Assembly (NCBI GenBank): GCA_030447415.1
Contig: JAUJOZ010000023.1
Coordinates: 1-64,000, forward strand
Direction: 5' to 3'
DNA length: 64,000 bases
From: Thermomicrobiales bacterium
Lineage (GTDB): Bacteria > Chloroflexota > Chloroflexia > Thermomicrobiales > UBA6265
Both the position numbers and the translations under genes were made by a program. The notes under the pieces are model-generated. The model had not been told where the DNA came from and searched no databases. It saw only the letters and a program-made list of their open reading frames with translations. Below, in pieces: positions 17,817-26,362 of this stretch; the first letter of the stretch is position 1; each line of letters begins with the position of its first letter.

Positions 17817-18296
17817 TCAACCCGTCCCCGCGCCGGGATCCTCCTCAAAGTTGACGGGGCGGCCGGCGTAGCGGCACTCGCGGTGGATCTGCTCGTGCTC
17901 CGCGCCGCGCCAGCGGCAGCGGTCGCAGAAGTCGGCCTGGAAGAAGTGGCGGAAGAGCGGTTCGGCCATCAGCGTGAGCGGGCGGTCGACGGCGAGGCGC
18001 TTGTACTCCTCGCGGACCAGCGGCTCCAAGGCCTCAGGCAGACAGGCGGGGTAGCGGATCGGGTGCTCCGCGCCGGTGGCGCGGTCACGGAAGACGAGCA
18101 CCCGCCCCGTCGCCCCGAGCGCCTCGCCGTCGACCGTCTCCTCCGTGTCGGCCACGACCTCCAGCGCACCCCAATCGACCCCCGCGCGGGCGGAGAGATA
18201 CTGGAGCAAGCGGGCCTTGTCGATCGTCCGGGTCGCCATCCGCTCCAACAGCGGCATCACCCGGCGCACCACATCCTGGGTCGCCTTGTGGGTCAT
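17817..18296 (-). CDS. Conserved-looking protein with a C-terminal cysteine cluster, function unknown
   Basis: A 159-residue soluble protein starting MTHKATQDVVRRVMPLLER. AGGAC lies nine bases before the ATG; a longer start at 18401 would add 35 low-complexity residues. The N-terminal half is helical; the C-terminal part holds FCDRCRWRGAEHEQIHRECR, with C-x2-C and a later His and Cys that could bind zinc. I do not recognise the family. It is convergent with the NlpC/P60 gene, 37 bases apart. Confidence 0.6.
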   Translation of the reverse strand: MTHKATQDVVRRVMPLLERMATRTIDKARLLQYLSARAGVDWGALEVVADTEETVDGEALGATGRVLVFRDRATGAEHPIRYPACLPEALEPLVREEYKRLAVDRPLTLMAEPLFRHFFQADFCDRCRWRGAEHEQIHRECRYAGRPVNFEEDPGAGTG

Positions 18297-18613
18297 CGTC
18301 GGCGTCGTCCTGCGCGTCGCGCGGTCGATCGTTGACCTGGGGGAATCGTGTTCGGGGCTGAAGCGGGAAAAGGGGGGCGGGCCGCGAGCGGAATGGAGCA
18401 CGGATGATACCGCAGACGGCGCGGCGACAGAGACGACGGGCGGGGCGGCGGGTGCGTGATCCTATCTCGCACCACAATGTCGCCGGTCGAACCCGGGCGC
18501 CGGATCACGGAGCGGCATGGTGGGCCGTGTCCCGTCGCCAACCACCCTGCCACGGTCGGGAACCGGGTGACGCAGGCGTCACGCCGATCCCCTGTTCCGC
18601 CCCGTAACTCCTA

Positions 18614-19453
18614 TCACCCGATTCCCAGCGCCGCCGGCAGCTCCGCCACCGAATCGAGCACCAGGTTGGCGTGCGCGGCGTCTCCCTCGCTCACCGGCTT
18701 CCCGGTTCGCACCAACACGGTCCGTAACCCCAGGCGGCGGGCCGGGGCCAGGTCGCTCGCGGCGTCATCGCCGACCATGGCGACCTCCCCTGCCGGCACG
18801 CCGAGGGCGCGCAGCCCTTGGCGGAAGAACGGCGACGCCGGCTTGCCGACCGTGACGGCACGGACGCCGGCCGCCTCTTCCAACGCCCGCACGAACGGAC
18901 CGCTGTCAAGCTGCATGCCCTCCGCCGTCCGCCAGGCGCGGTTGCGGTGCATGGCTACCAGCCGCGCCCCGTCGAGCAGCCCGCGAAAGGCCCGGTTCAA
19001 CCGCTCGTAGGTCAGCTCTTCCTCGGCCCCGCCGACGATCACCACGTCGACGCGATCGTCCGCCGCCTCGTCGGGGACGAGCTCCACGCCCGCCGCGCGG
19101 AAATCGTCGGCGACATCACCCTTGGCGATCAGGAAGCACCGCGAGCGAGGCCACCGCCGCCGAACGTAGGCCGCCGTGGCCACCGGCGCGGTGATCAGCG
19201 CCTCGTCGGCGACCGCCAGGCCGATGCCGCGCAGCCGCTCGCCGAGAGTGGCCCGCGAGGCGGTCGTGGCGTTGGTCAACAGCCGGTACGGCACCCCAGC
19301 CGCCGCGAGTGCTGCCAGCGTCGCCGCCGCGCCGGACACCGGCCGCATCCCGACGTGGAGCACGCCGTCCACATCCAGGAGCACGCCGCGTACGCCGGCG
19401 AGCGGCGTGCCGGCCGGGGCAGCAGGGGAGGGTTGACCGCGTGACGGTGCCAT
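18614..19453 (-). CDS. HAD-IIA family phosphatase (NagD/HDHD2-like)
   Basis: A 279-residue phosphatase. Motif I GVLLDVDGVLHVGMRPVSGA (D-x-D nucleophile), motif II LTNATTASRATL, cap domain, then the motif III Lys in VTVGKPASPFFRQGL and motif IV VAMVGDDAASDLAPARRLG. The order and the C2 cap between motifs II and III identify HAD-IIA; the LDVDGVL/LTNAT pattern fits the HDHD2/TIGR01458 subgroup. No ribosome site lies before this Met, so the start is uncertain by about 15 residues. Substrate unknown. It lies 215 bases from the left end of the IS element. Confidence 0.83.
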   Translation of the reverse strand: MAPSRGQPSPAAPAGTPLAGVRGVLLDVDGVLHVGMRPVSGAAATLAALAAAGVPYRLLTNATTASRATLGERLRGIGLAVADEALITAPVATAAYVRRRWPRSRCFLIAKGDVADDFRAAGVELVPDEAADDRVDVVIVGGAEEELTYERLNRAFRGLLDGARLVAMHRNRAWRTAEGMQLDSGPFVRALEEAAGVRAVTVGKPASPFFRQGLRALGVPAGEVAMVGDDAASDLAPARRLGLRTVLVRTGKPVSEGDAAHANLVLDSVAELPAALGIG

Positions 19454-19667
19454 GGCCGAGGAAGGATACCCGTCAAGCGGAAGGCGCGCCCCGGCTTGGC
19501 GCTGAAACATGCCCAGGCACCGGGGAGCGCTCCAGGCGCCCCCCGGTTCTCGACCGACGCGCGTCAACGATGAGGCTGGAACGCCCGACGACGCCCCAAC
19601 CGAATGGCCGGGACGCCGTCGGATCGGCTGGTTGCGTCTCCGCGCCGTGAGGGCGCGTCGCAGCGCT

Positions 19668-19688
19668 CTAGCAGGGTGCTGAAAAAGC
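19668..19688 (+). repeat. Left 21-bp terminal inverted repeat
   Basis: Begins CTAGCAGG and ends GCTGAAAAAGC. The same sequence, with one G/C change at the ninth base, occurs inverted at 22151-22171. Confidence 0.8.
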
Positions 19689-19825
19689 CGCTTCGTGGTC
19701 GGCGGTGACGCAGAAAGGGGGCTTCGGCCGGCTATGTCTCGGTTGCCCATTTCCGCTGGTTCCCGTCCGGTGCCCTGCTGGTGCCGCGCTCGGCGTCGAC
19801 TCGCCCCTCGTGACGCTGCTTCCGC

Positions 19826-21062
19826 TCACCTGGCCGCCGGCGTCGGGATCAACCGAGCCATACGGACGAGGTTGTAGGCCGACGCGACGAGGTAGCCGGC
19901 GAGCCGGGTGCGCGCCACCCCGCGGTACCGTGTCCGTCGGAACCCGCCGACCGTCTTCATCCAGCCGAAGATCTCCTCTACTCGCTTCCGGATGCGCTGG
20001 CTCACGAGGTAGCCGGGCCAGGACGTGGTCCGGCCGTCGATGGCGCTGCGCCGCCCGGTCGTGTTCTGCGCCACGTGGGGCGTGACCTTCCGCTTACGCA
20101 TCGCAGCGACGCACTCGCGGGTGTCGTAGCCCTTGTCGCCACCGAGCGTTCGAGGACGGAAGGCGCGCTCCCGCGCCTCGTCGAGCAAGACCGGGACGAA
20201 ATCCCGCTCGGCCGTTCCCGTCGCCTGCGTCACCTGGAAGTCCACCAGCAGGCCGTGGCGGTTCTCCATCAATGCATGCCCGATGAACACGAGCCTGGCC
20301 TCCTTGGCCTTCCCCTTCCGCATGAGCCGAGCATCGGAATCGGTCGTGCTCTGGTGGGTGGCGTTGGACCGGCGCTCGCCCCGGAAGTCGACCGTCGGGT
20401 TGCCGGGATCGTCCACCGGCTGGGCGAGGGATGGCTCGTCCTTAGAGTGTGTTGCAAAACCTGGAGTCGGTCATCCAGGAGATGAATGCTGCCCACCGGT
20501 TCCCTTGTCATGTCGTGCCATTCGGGGTTCGCCCTCCAGACGCGAGCCGGGCTGCGGGTGGGTTTTGAAACAGGCTCTTAGGGCGGAAGCTCTTGAGGCT
20601 GGCCGCTGCCTCGATCAGCGTCCCGTCCACCGTGAAATGCTGATCCGAGAGGAGCCCCAGCCTGCCGGCCTGAAACACCACCTCGTCGAAGAATTGCTGG
20701 GCGACCTCGTGCCGGAGCAGCCGCTCCCGGTTCTTGGCGAAGGTGCTAGCGTCGAAGCCCGGATCGAGCATGCCCAGGTCCAGGAACCAGCGGTACAGGA
20801 GGTGGTACTCCAGCTCCTCGCAGAAGGCCCGCTCGCTCCGAATCGAGTAGAGCGCGATGAGCAGGCCCGCTTTCAGCAGCCGCTCGGGCGGGATGGAGGG
20901 GCGGCCGTCGGCGGCGTAGATGCGGTCGAAGACGGGCGACAGCTCGGCCAGCGCCCGGTCGGCGAAGCGCTTGACGGTGCGCAGCGGGTGGTCCGACGGG
21001 ATGCGGGCGTCCAGGTCGACAAAGGCGAGCATGCTCAGCTGCGGGTTACACCGGCCGCGCAT
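19826..21062 (-). pseudogene. IS5-family transposase split by a MITE insertion
   Basis: The N-terminal half (from 21062) has HPLRTVKRFADRALAELSPV, RLLKAGLLIALYSIRSERAF and the first catalytic Asp in HFTVDGTLIEAAASL. The C-terminal half has RLVFIGHALMENRHGLLVDF, the second Asp in LGGDKGYDTRECV and the Glu in RKRVEEIFGWMKTVGGFRR. The halves are in different frames, separated by an insert at 20442-20580. Removing 136 bases (insert plus one TAA copy) joins FRPK directly to DEPSLAQPVDDPGNPTV in one frame and gives 366 residues, a normal IS5 transposase length. The gene was therefore intact until the insertion. Confidence 0.9.
20442..20580. mobile_element. 133-bp MITE-like insertion with 17-bp inverted repeats and 3-bp target duplication
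   Basis: The left end is GAGTGTGTTGCAAAACC (20445-20461). The right end, read inward, is GAGCCTGTTTCAAAACC (20577-20561), matching at 14 of 17 positions. TTA flanks both sides (20442-20444 and 20578-20580). The interior has no ORF. TNA duplication and GAG-starting ends are traits of the IS1031 group of IS5, which could mobilise it in trans. Exact excision restores the host transposase frame. Confidence 0.85.
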
Positions 21063-21221
21063 CCGTCGCCCTCCTCCGGCGGCGCCCCCGCCGATCGCCG
21101 TCGTCTGTCGTATCGTCGTCCCGATGCCGTGCTAGGATGACAGCTACGTGGTAAGCCGATGCTTTCGCGACCGCCCAGCCGGGGTTCGGTTGACGTCGTG
21201 ACCATGCCGAAAGGACACGAC

Positions 21222-22010
21222 ATGAACCACGTTGATCCCGACGCCGTCGTCCGAGCCGAGCAAGCGACATGGACACGGTCGGCGCCAATCTACGCGGAGC
21301 ACACCGCGCAGCTGACGTCCCACGCTGTGAGCCACCTTCTCGACGCGGCGCACCTGACGAGCGACAGCCGGGCACTCGAGGTCGGCTGCGGTCCGGGACA
21401 TGTCACGGCGATGATGGCCGACACGGGCGCCACCGTGACCGGCGTTGACCTGGTTCCCGCGATGATCGAGACGGCGCGGACACTGCATCCGGACATCGAG
21501 TTTGTCCAAGCCGATGCGGAGCAGCTGCCGTTCGGGGACGACGCCTTCGACGTCGTTCTCGTCAATTTCTCGATCCATCATTTCACACGTCCGGACGTTG
21601 TTTGCGCCGAGATCAGACGCGTGCTCAAGCCTGGCGGCCGGTTCGTCTTCGCCGGTCCCATCGAGCAATTCGGGTTTGGGGCGTTCATCGAGGGGCTGAC
21701 CACGCATCACACGATGGAGGTGCTCGCCCACGGACCGCTCTACCTGGAAGCCACGCGGGAAGACTACGAGAACCTGGTCAAGGACGCCAGCTTCGCCAGC
21801 TACGACGTTGCCGTCCGCCAGTTGACCTTGCGCTTGCCAAGCCTCGAGCCGTTGCTCCAGACCGGCTGGGAAATGTGCGAACTCTCGGAACTACCCCAGG
21901 ACACACAGAACAAGATCAGAGAGACGACGGTCCAACGGGCTGCACCGTACCGGACGGAGAACGGATACGCGTTCCCGGACCGGATCGTGGTCGGACAGGC
22001 CACGAAGTAG
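21222..22010 (+). CDS. Class I SAM-dependent methyltransferase (UbiE/methyltransferase-11 type)
   Basis: A 262-residue methyltransferase. Motif I is ALEVGCGPGHVTAMMADTGA, motif post-I GVDLVPAMIETA, motif II FDVVLVNFSIHHF and motif III RVLKPGGRFVFAG, so the fold is complete. The start is the Met six bases after AAAGGA. Codon choice is less GC-biased than in neighbours (for example GAGTTTGTCCAAGCC). The gene lies between the outer IS inverted repeats and is divergent from the transposase, so it may be a passenger gene. Its substrate is unknown. Confidence 0.85.
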   Translation: MNHVDPDAVVRAEQATWTRSAPIYAEHTAQLTSHAVSHLLDAAHLTSDSRALEVGCGPGHVTAMMADTGATVTGVDLVPAMIETARTLHPDIEFVQADAEQLPFGDDAFDVVLVNFSIHHFTRPDVVCAEIRRVLKPGGRFVFAGPIEQFGFGAFIEGLTTHHTMEVLAHGPLYLEATREDYENLVKDASFASYDVAVRQLTLRLPSLEPLLQTGWEMCELSELPQDTQNKIRETTVQRAAPYRTENGYAFPDRIVVGQATK

Positions 22011-22064
22011 CCACATCGCAATCGGATTGCCGTCCGTTGAGGCAGACTGCTTGCGCCCAATACC

Positions 22065-22171
22065 CTAGCAGGCCGCCAAAAATCTCCCGGCAACCACCAT
22101 TCCTGGTGTAGCGCACAGGAGTTCTTCTACCGCCCGTTGAGGGCACGCCAGCTTTTTCAGCAGCCTGCTAG
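22065..22171. mobile_element. Possible 107-bp miniature element
   Basis: CTAGCAGGCCGCCAAAAATC at 22065 is a degenerate copy of the IS end and faces the good inverted end at 22151-22171. The 107 bases between have no ORF. It could be a MITE-like relic of the IS family, or the decayed right flank of the larger element. Confidence 0.4.
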
Positions 22172-24135
22172 GCGGTAGGTCGCCGCCGGGCGTAGACCGC
22201 GGCCGCGATGGCCACGATGCCGAAGGTGCCGAGCAGGAGCGCCGCGCTGCCACCCTGGTCGGCCACCAGCGGACCGGTGCCGGTCGACGGCAGGGTCGTG
22301 GCCGGCGCAGCAGTCGGCGCCGCGGTCGGGGCCGCCGTTGGGGCGGCGGTCGGGGCGGCCGTTGGGGCCGCCACGGGGACATTGAAGAAGAAGACCGGCG
22401 CCGGGTCCGCGCCCGAGAGGCGCGCGATCGGGTTCTCCACCGGGGCGAAGCCCGGGGTGCCGGTACTGACATCCTCGGTGAAGACCGCCGTCGTGCCGGC
22501 GACCACGTCGATCGTCGCCATGCCCTCCGCGTCGGTGACGATCGGACTGCCGGGCAACTCGTCCCCGGTCGCCTGGTCCGTGACGGTGAAGCTAACCCCT
22601 TCGACCGGCGTGCACTTCCCGCCCTCGGCTGGCAGCAGTCCCTCCTCGCAGTCCTGCTTGATGACCGTCAGCCGGAACGTGAAGACCGGCTGACCCGGGT
22701 TGAGGACGACGACCTTGGTGACGGCACCCTCCGCGATCTCGACCTGCGCCGCCACCTCCGCGCCCGACTGGAGCTCGATCAGGACGTGCGGGTCCATCCC
22801 GGTCGTCACGGGCAGGTCGATGCTGCCCACGCCTCCCTCGTCGACACCGAACGGGATCCGCGCGACGTCGAAGTTGCCCTGCGGCGCGAGGACGAAGTCG
22901 GCGGCGCCCGGCACGCAGGTGTCGTCGACCTCGTCGGCCGCCGCCGCGAAGGGCGGGAAGACGAAGATCTGGGTCTCATCCACGCCCTCGGCGCAGTAGA
23001 GCTTGACCAACTCCAGTGTGCCCATCGCCGCCGGGCTCGGCGAGGCGGTAGGCACCGGCGTCGGCGAGGGCGTCGGCGTCGGACTAGCCGCGGCGGCGAC
23101 GAAGTTGATCACCACCACAAATCTGCCGTCGGCCGTCAGCGTGAAGTCGAACTCCGCCCCAGAGCCGTCCTCAATCAGGGTGTAGGCATCGGCCGGGACG
23201 TCGACGAAGAGGAGCAAGCCGTCCTCGTCGGTGGTGTCGGCATCGACCAAGGCGCCGGTATCGAGGTCGAGCAGGGTGAAGTCGTAGCCCACGCCCACGA
23301 CGCAGCCACTGTCGTCGCCCGCCTGAGGCACGAACGAGTCGAACTCCGTCCGGGTCTGACCATCCGTCGGGCAGACGAACTTGGCGACCTGCACGTTGGG
23401 GATCGCCGCGTCATCCACAACCGGCGCTGGCGTCAGGGTTGGCGCGGGTGTCGGCTCCGGGGTTGGCGCAGGCGTCGGCGCAGGCGTCGGCGACGGTGTC
23501 GGCTGCGGGTCGCCCTCGATAACGACGCTACCGGTGAGGCTCGCGCTGAAGGGCGCGTCGCCGCCGGTGTTGGCGTTCGTGGCCCCAAACGTCCCCCCGC
23601 CCGTCGCATCGAGGAACAGGCCCGTCCCCCCCTCGATCACGAAGGTGCCGGTGAAGGTGATCGGCCCACCGGCATCGGCTCCGGAGAGCGTCCCGTCGGC
23701 CTGGAGGAAGAGCTGATCGTCATCCCCGGCCGCGATCAAGGTGAGGGGGCCAGTAACGTCGGCAGTGAAGGCCGTCCCTTCGCCGGTGGTGGCGAAGCCC
23801 GTGGACGCCAGGGTCCCAGCGAAGGTGCCGTCGGTGATGGGCACCCCGGTCAGCGTGCCTTCCACCATGTGGGTGCAGGCATCGTCCGTGAACTGGCAGT
23901 CCTCGGAGGAGGTCAGGGTGATGGTGCCCGCGCCGGTCTGAGTAACAGGCAGCGTCTGTTCGGCGGACGCCGAGCGCGGCGCCGCGAACGCGGCCAACAC
24001 CAGCAGGCATACGGCCACGCCGACGACCGCAACCAGCCGAGCGATCATCGTCGCCAGCGGCCGCGCGCGGTCGACCCGAACCGCCGGCTCGCACGTCAAC
24101 GTGCCATCCGAGGCAAACCTCGCCGCTCGTCGCAT
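22168..24135 (-). CDS. LPXTG-anchored surface protein with prealbumin-like repeats
   Basis: A 655-residue exported protein. Its ATG follows AAGGGGGA; the signal peptide has a long 29-residue n-region, then LVAVVGVAVCLLVLAAFAA and a cut near SASAEQ. Residues 60-205 form a beta-rich domain with Cys pair (EDCQFTDDACTH). Three SpaA/prealbumin-like domains follow at about 240-345, 365-455 and 475-585, separated by Pro-Thr linkers. An AAPT repeat leads to the sorting signal LPSTG, a membrane helix (SAALLLGTFGIVAIAAAVYA) and RRR. It is a sortase substrate by architecture; no sortase is in the window. The stop codon lies inside the CTAG of the adjacent IS end. Confidence 0.85.
   Translation of the reverse strand: MRRAARFASDGTLTCEPAVRVDRARPLATMIARLVAVVGVAVCLLVLAAFAAPRSASAEQTLPVTQTGAGTITLTSSEDCQFTDDACTHMVEGTLTGVPITDGTFAGTLASTGFATTGEGTAFTADVTGPLTLIAAGDDDQLFLQADGTLSGADAGGPITFTGTFVIEGGTGLFLDATGGGTFGATNANTGGDAPFSASLTGSVVIEGDPQPTPSPTPAPTPAPTPEPTPAPTLTPAPVVDDAAIPNVQVAKFVCPTDGQTRTEFDSFVPQAGDDSGCVVGVGYDFTLLDLDTGALVDADTTDEDGLLLFVDVPADAYTLIEDGSGAEFDFTLTADGRFVVVINFVAAAASPTPTPSPTPVPTASPSPAAMGTLELVKLYCAEGVDETQIFVFPPFAAAADEVDDTCVPGAADFVLAPQGNFDVARIPFGVDEGGVGSIDLPVTTGMDPHVLIELQSGAEVAAQVEIAEGAVTKVVVLNPGQPVFTFRLTVIKQDCEEGLLPAEGGKCTPVEGVSFTVTDQATGDELPGSPIVTDAEGMATIDVVAGTTAVFTEDVSTGTPGFAPVENPIARLSGADPAPVFFFNVPVAAPTAAPTAAPTAAPTAAPTAAPATTLPSTGTGPLVADQGGSAALLLGTFGIVAIAAAVYARRRPTA
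22313..22372. repeat. Five 12-bp tandem repeats coding for (AAPT)n
   Basis: Five units of the type GTCGGGGCCGCC, differing at one to three positions, encode the Ala-Ala-Pro-Thr linker just before the LPSTG motif. Imperfect copies suggest an old array, though slippage could vary linker length. Confidence 0.75.
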
Positions 24136-24379
24136 GGAGTCCCCCTTCCCGACGTCGAGCAGGGCATACAGACACAGGCCGTGCCAGCCTGTGTCCCGAT
24201 CTTAACAAACCTAGGCTTGGATAACCATCCCCCCATTCGTCCCAGGCTATGAACCATTTTGGCCGTCCGTTCACGCATTTACCGCAAAATACTTCTCCGT
24301 CGGGAGGGTCCGAGGATCGAAGGGGCCGGGGGGCCGGGCCACGCAGCGGACCTCGCCGCCCGATCCGGCGGCGGCGCTC

Positions 24380-24796
24380 CTATCCCTCGTCGTCCGTTCC
24401 CTCGCCGGTCGTGACCCGCCGCAGCCGCTCGATGTAGGCGCTCGGCAGCTCCCAGTACCGCGCTGCGGCGAGCATCTGCCCTGGATCCCCCACCGGCCGA
24501 CCGCCGCCGGCGAGCGCCGCCGCGAAGCGCCGCCCGTCGTCCGTCAAGATCTCGGGCATCGCGCCGACCGGCGGCGTGGGGGGCGCCACCGGCAGCCGCA
24601 GGAGAAGGCCCCACCCCTCACCGAGCGCCTCCCCCAAATTCCCTCCGACCGCGCCGGTGCCCAAGCGGGCGCGAGCGACAAATCGCGCGCCCGGGTACGC
24701 CGCCCGGGCGGCCGTCGGATCCCTGTCCGCCCCCCAGAGGAACACGTACCCTTCCCCGTCCGTCCCCCCATCACTCCCGCGTCGTTCATCGCCCAC
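24380..24796 (-). CDS. Gamma-glutamylcyclotransferase-like small protein
   Basis: About 138 residues. YVFLWGADRDPTAARAAYPG resembles the opening of gamma-glutamylcyclotransferase/AIG2 folds (normally YFAYGSN or YGSL), but the signature GS is replaced by GA, so activity is doubtful. The start is the GTG six bases after GGAGGA; a GTG directly after that site is too close. It lies 39 bases downstream of the MidA-type methyltransferase on the same strand, so probably one operon. The family call is tentative. Confidence 0.5.
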   Translation of the reverse strand: MGDERRGSDGGTDGEGYVFLWGADRDPTAARAAYPGARFVARARLGTGAVGGNLGEALGEGWGLLLRLPVAPPTPPVGAMPEILTDDGRRFAAALAGGGRPVGDPGQMLAAARYWELPSAYIERLRRVTTGEGTDDEG

Positions 24797-24835
24797 GCCC
24801 ACTCCTCCCCAGCTTGGTCCTCACTCCTCCATCCT

Positions 24836-26089
24836 TCAGAACGCCGGCGGCGCGACCGTGAACCCTCGCAGCGGCGGCGCGACCGGCGCATCGCGCGCCA
24901 TGATCAGCACCCCGAAGCGCCCCATCCCGCCCGGGTCGATCAGGCGCAGCACGGCCGCCTGGGCCGCCAGGTAGTCGGCCGCCGTCATTGCAGCGTCGAC
25001 CTGGAGGCGGACGAGGAAGTCGCCGAGCCCCAACCCCGCCAGGAACGCGCCTTGAGTGGTGAAGCCGGCGAAGGTCAACCCGACCGCCTCGCCGGCGCGG
25101 CGCAGCGCGGTGAAGTCGACGTGGGCCGTCAGGTCCTGGTGCCCGACCCGGCGGAACGGGTTGTCGGTCACGGTGTGACGGTAGTAGGCGCGGACGGTCC
25201 CCGCCAGCCGGTGTGCCTGATACAGCTCGGTCGTCGCGTACCCGTAGTCAAGGACGACGGCGTAGCCGCGGCCAAGACCCCGTCCCACCGCCGCGAACCA
25301 GGCGGCGGCGGCCGGGCTGACGTCGATCGCGTCCCCCTCTGTCAGCGCGACCCCGGCCGCCGCCAGGTTGGCCGCTACCCCGGCGACGGGGTCGGACAGG
25401 CCGCCCTCCTCCTCTTCGAAGCCGCCGTCCCTGTCACCGCGCCAAACGACGTAGCGCTCCCGCAACCGGTCCCCGCGGACCACCAGGCGGTGGACTGGAA
25501 AGGCGTCGGCGACCTCGTTCGCCAGCGCCACGCCGACGATCGGTTCGGGGTCGACACCCGGCGATGGGGGCGGCTCGGCCGTGACGACGCCGGCCAATCC
25601 GACATCCGCCATCGCCGCGAGTGCCTGCGCCCGGCGGTGCGGGTTCGGCTCCACCATCCGGTAGCGAAGTGCCGATGCGGCAGCCGGCGCCTCGGTCGTG
25701 AGGCCGGCGATGACGTCATAGGCGAGCCCGCCGATGCCCGCGCCGTCCTCGCGCACGACCCAACGGTCCGGCCGGCCAAGTCGGTCCCAGCACTCCGCGA
25801 GCTGTCGGGCGAGCGCCATGCCGAAGAAGGGGTGCGTTTCCGGGGCGGTCAGGAAATCACCGCCGCGTCCCGGGCGCCGCTCGGGCGCCAGGTAGTAGCC
25901 GAGCGTCGGGTGGTAGAGCGCCAACTCCATGAAGCGGGCGAAGGAAAGCCGCCCACCGGCCGCGTCGAGCTCCTTCCGGATCACGGCGATCAGCTCGGGG
26001 TCTCCCAGGTCCGGGTCGTCGGCCGGAGCCGCCCGGACGGTCGGCTCGGACGCTGAGAGGCTCGGTTGGGCCGAGGGGAGCTCGTCCAT
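24836..26089 (-). CDS. MidA/NDUFAF7-family SAM-dependent methyltransferase (DUF185)
   Basis: A 417-residue protein. LSFARFMELALYHPTLGYYL and GRGGDFLTAPETHPFFGMAL are the defining DUF185 motifs. The SAM motif (usually E-x-G-A-G-x-G) is EDGAGIGGLAYDV, complete in spacing. LDYGYATTELYQAHRLAGTV, YYRHTVTDNPFRRVGHQDLT and HVDFTALRRAGEAVGLT are also canonical. Mitochondrial NDUFAF7 methylates an arginine of complex I; the bacterial target is not established. The start is the Met before DELPSAQPSL, where composition noise ends. It is divergent from the YtxH genes. Confidence 0.88.
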   Translation of the reverse strand: MDELPSAQPSLSASEPTVRAAPADDPDLGDPELIAVIRKELDAAGGRLSFARFMELALYHPTLGYYLAPERRPGRGGDFLTAPETHPFFGMALARQLAECWDRLGRPDRWVVREDGAGIGGLAYDVIAGLTTEAPAAASALRYRMVEPNPHRRAQALAAMADVGLAGVVTAEPPPSPGVDPEPIVGVALANEVADAFPVHRLVVRGDRLRERYVVWRGDRDGGFEEEEGGLSDPVAGVAANLAAAGVALTEGDAIDVSPAAAAWFAAVGRGLGRGYAVVLDYGYATTELYQAHRLAGTVRAYYRHTVTDNPFRRVGHQDLTAHVDFTALRRAGEAVGLTFAGFTTQGAFLAGLGLGDFLVRLQVDAAMTAADYLAAQAAVLRLIDPGGMGRFGVLIMARDAPVAPPLRGFTVAPPAF

Positions 26090-26362
26090 AGCCCGGATTG
26101 TAGTGCTCGGCGACCGAGGTTTGATGCCCCTCGACGTGGCCGACGGCAACCCCGCCGTCGCCCCGCGGGGCGCCAGCACCGCGGGAGATCGAGAATTGGC
26201 ACAAAACTTGATAGGTTGATCCAGGCACGGCATCCGAACCGTAGCCGGCGCCGGGTGGTGGCCGGAGGTACGGTGGAGGGTCGTCGCGGTACGCTGCGGC
26301 GCGGCCGCGGTGCGCCGCGGGCGGCCCGGCGCGCGGCGGATCGGAGCGAAGGAGGAGAACGG

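Larger units (their letters stand above)
19668..22171. mobile_element. IS5-like element with outer 21-bp inverted repeats, enclosing a methyltransferase
   Basis: A 2.5-kb segment bounded by inverted repeats at 19668-19688 and 22151-22171 that match at 20 of 21 positions (outer end CTAGCAGG, inner end GCTGAAAAAGC). It contains a split IS5-like transposase and, beyond it, a complete methyltransferase gene. CTAG at both tips may be part of the repeats or a target duplication. The alternative is a solo left IS end plus an independent 107-bp miniature element (22065-22171) whose right end happens to match. Confidence 0.55.

Noticed and set aside
22313-22372. A short direct-repeat array considered as CRISPR
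   Set aside because: The 12-bp units are contiguous, have no spacers and encode an Ala-Ala-Pro-Thr linker in frame.
22786-24252. A 488-codon plus-strand frame opposite the LPXTG gene
   Set aside because: Its product is Arg/Gly/His-rich composition noise, while the other strand encodes a coherent signal peptide, domains and sorting signal.
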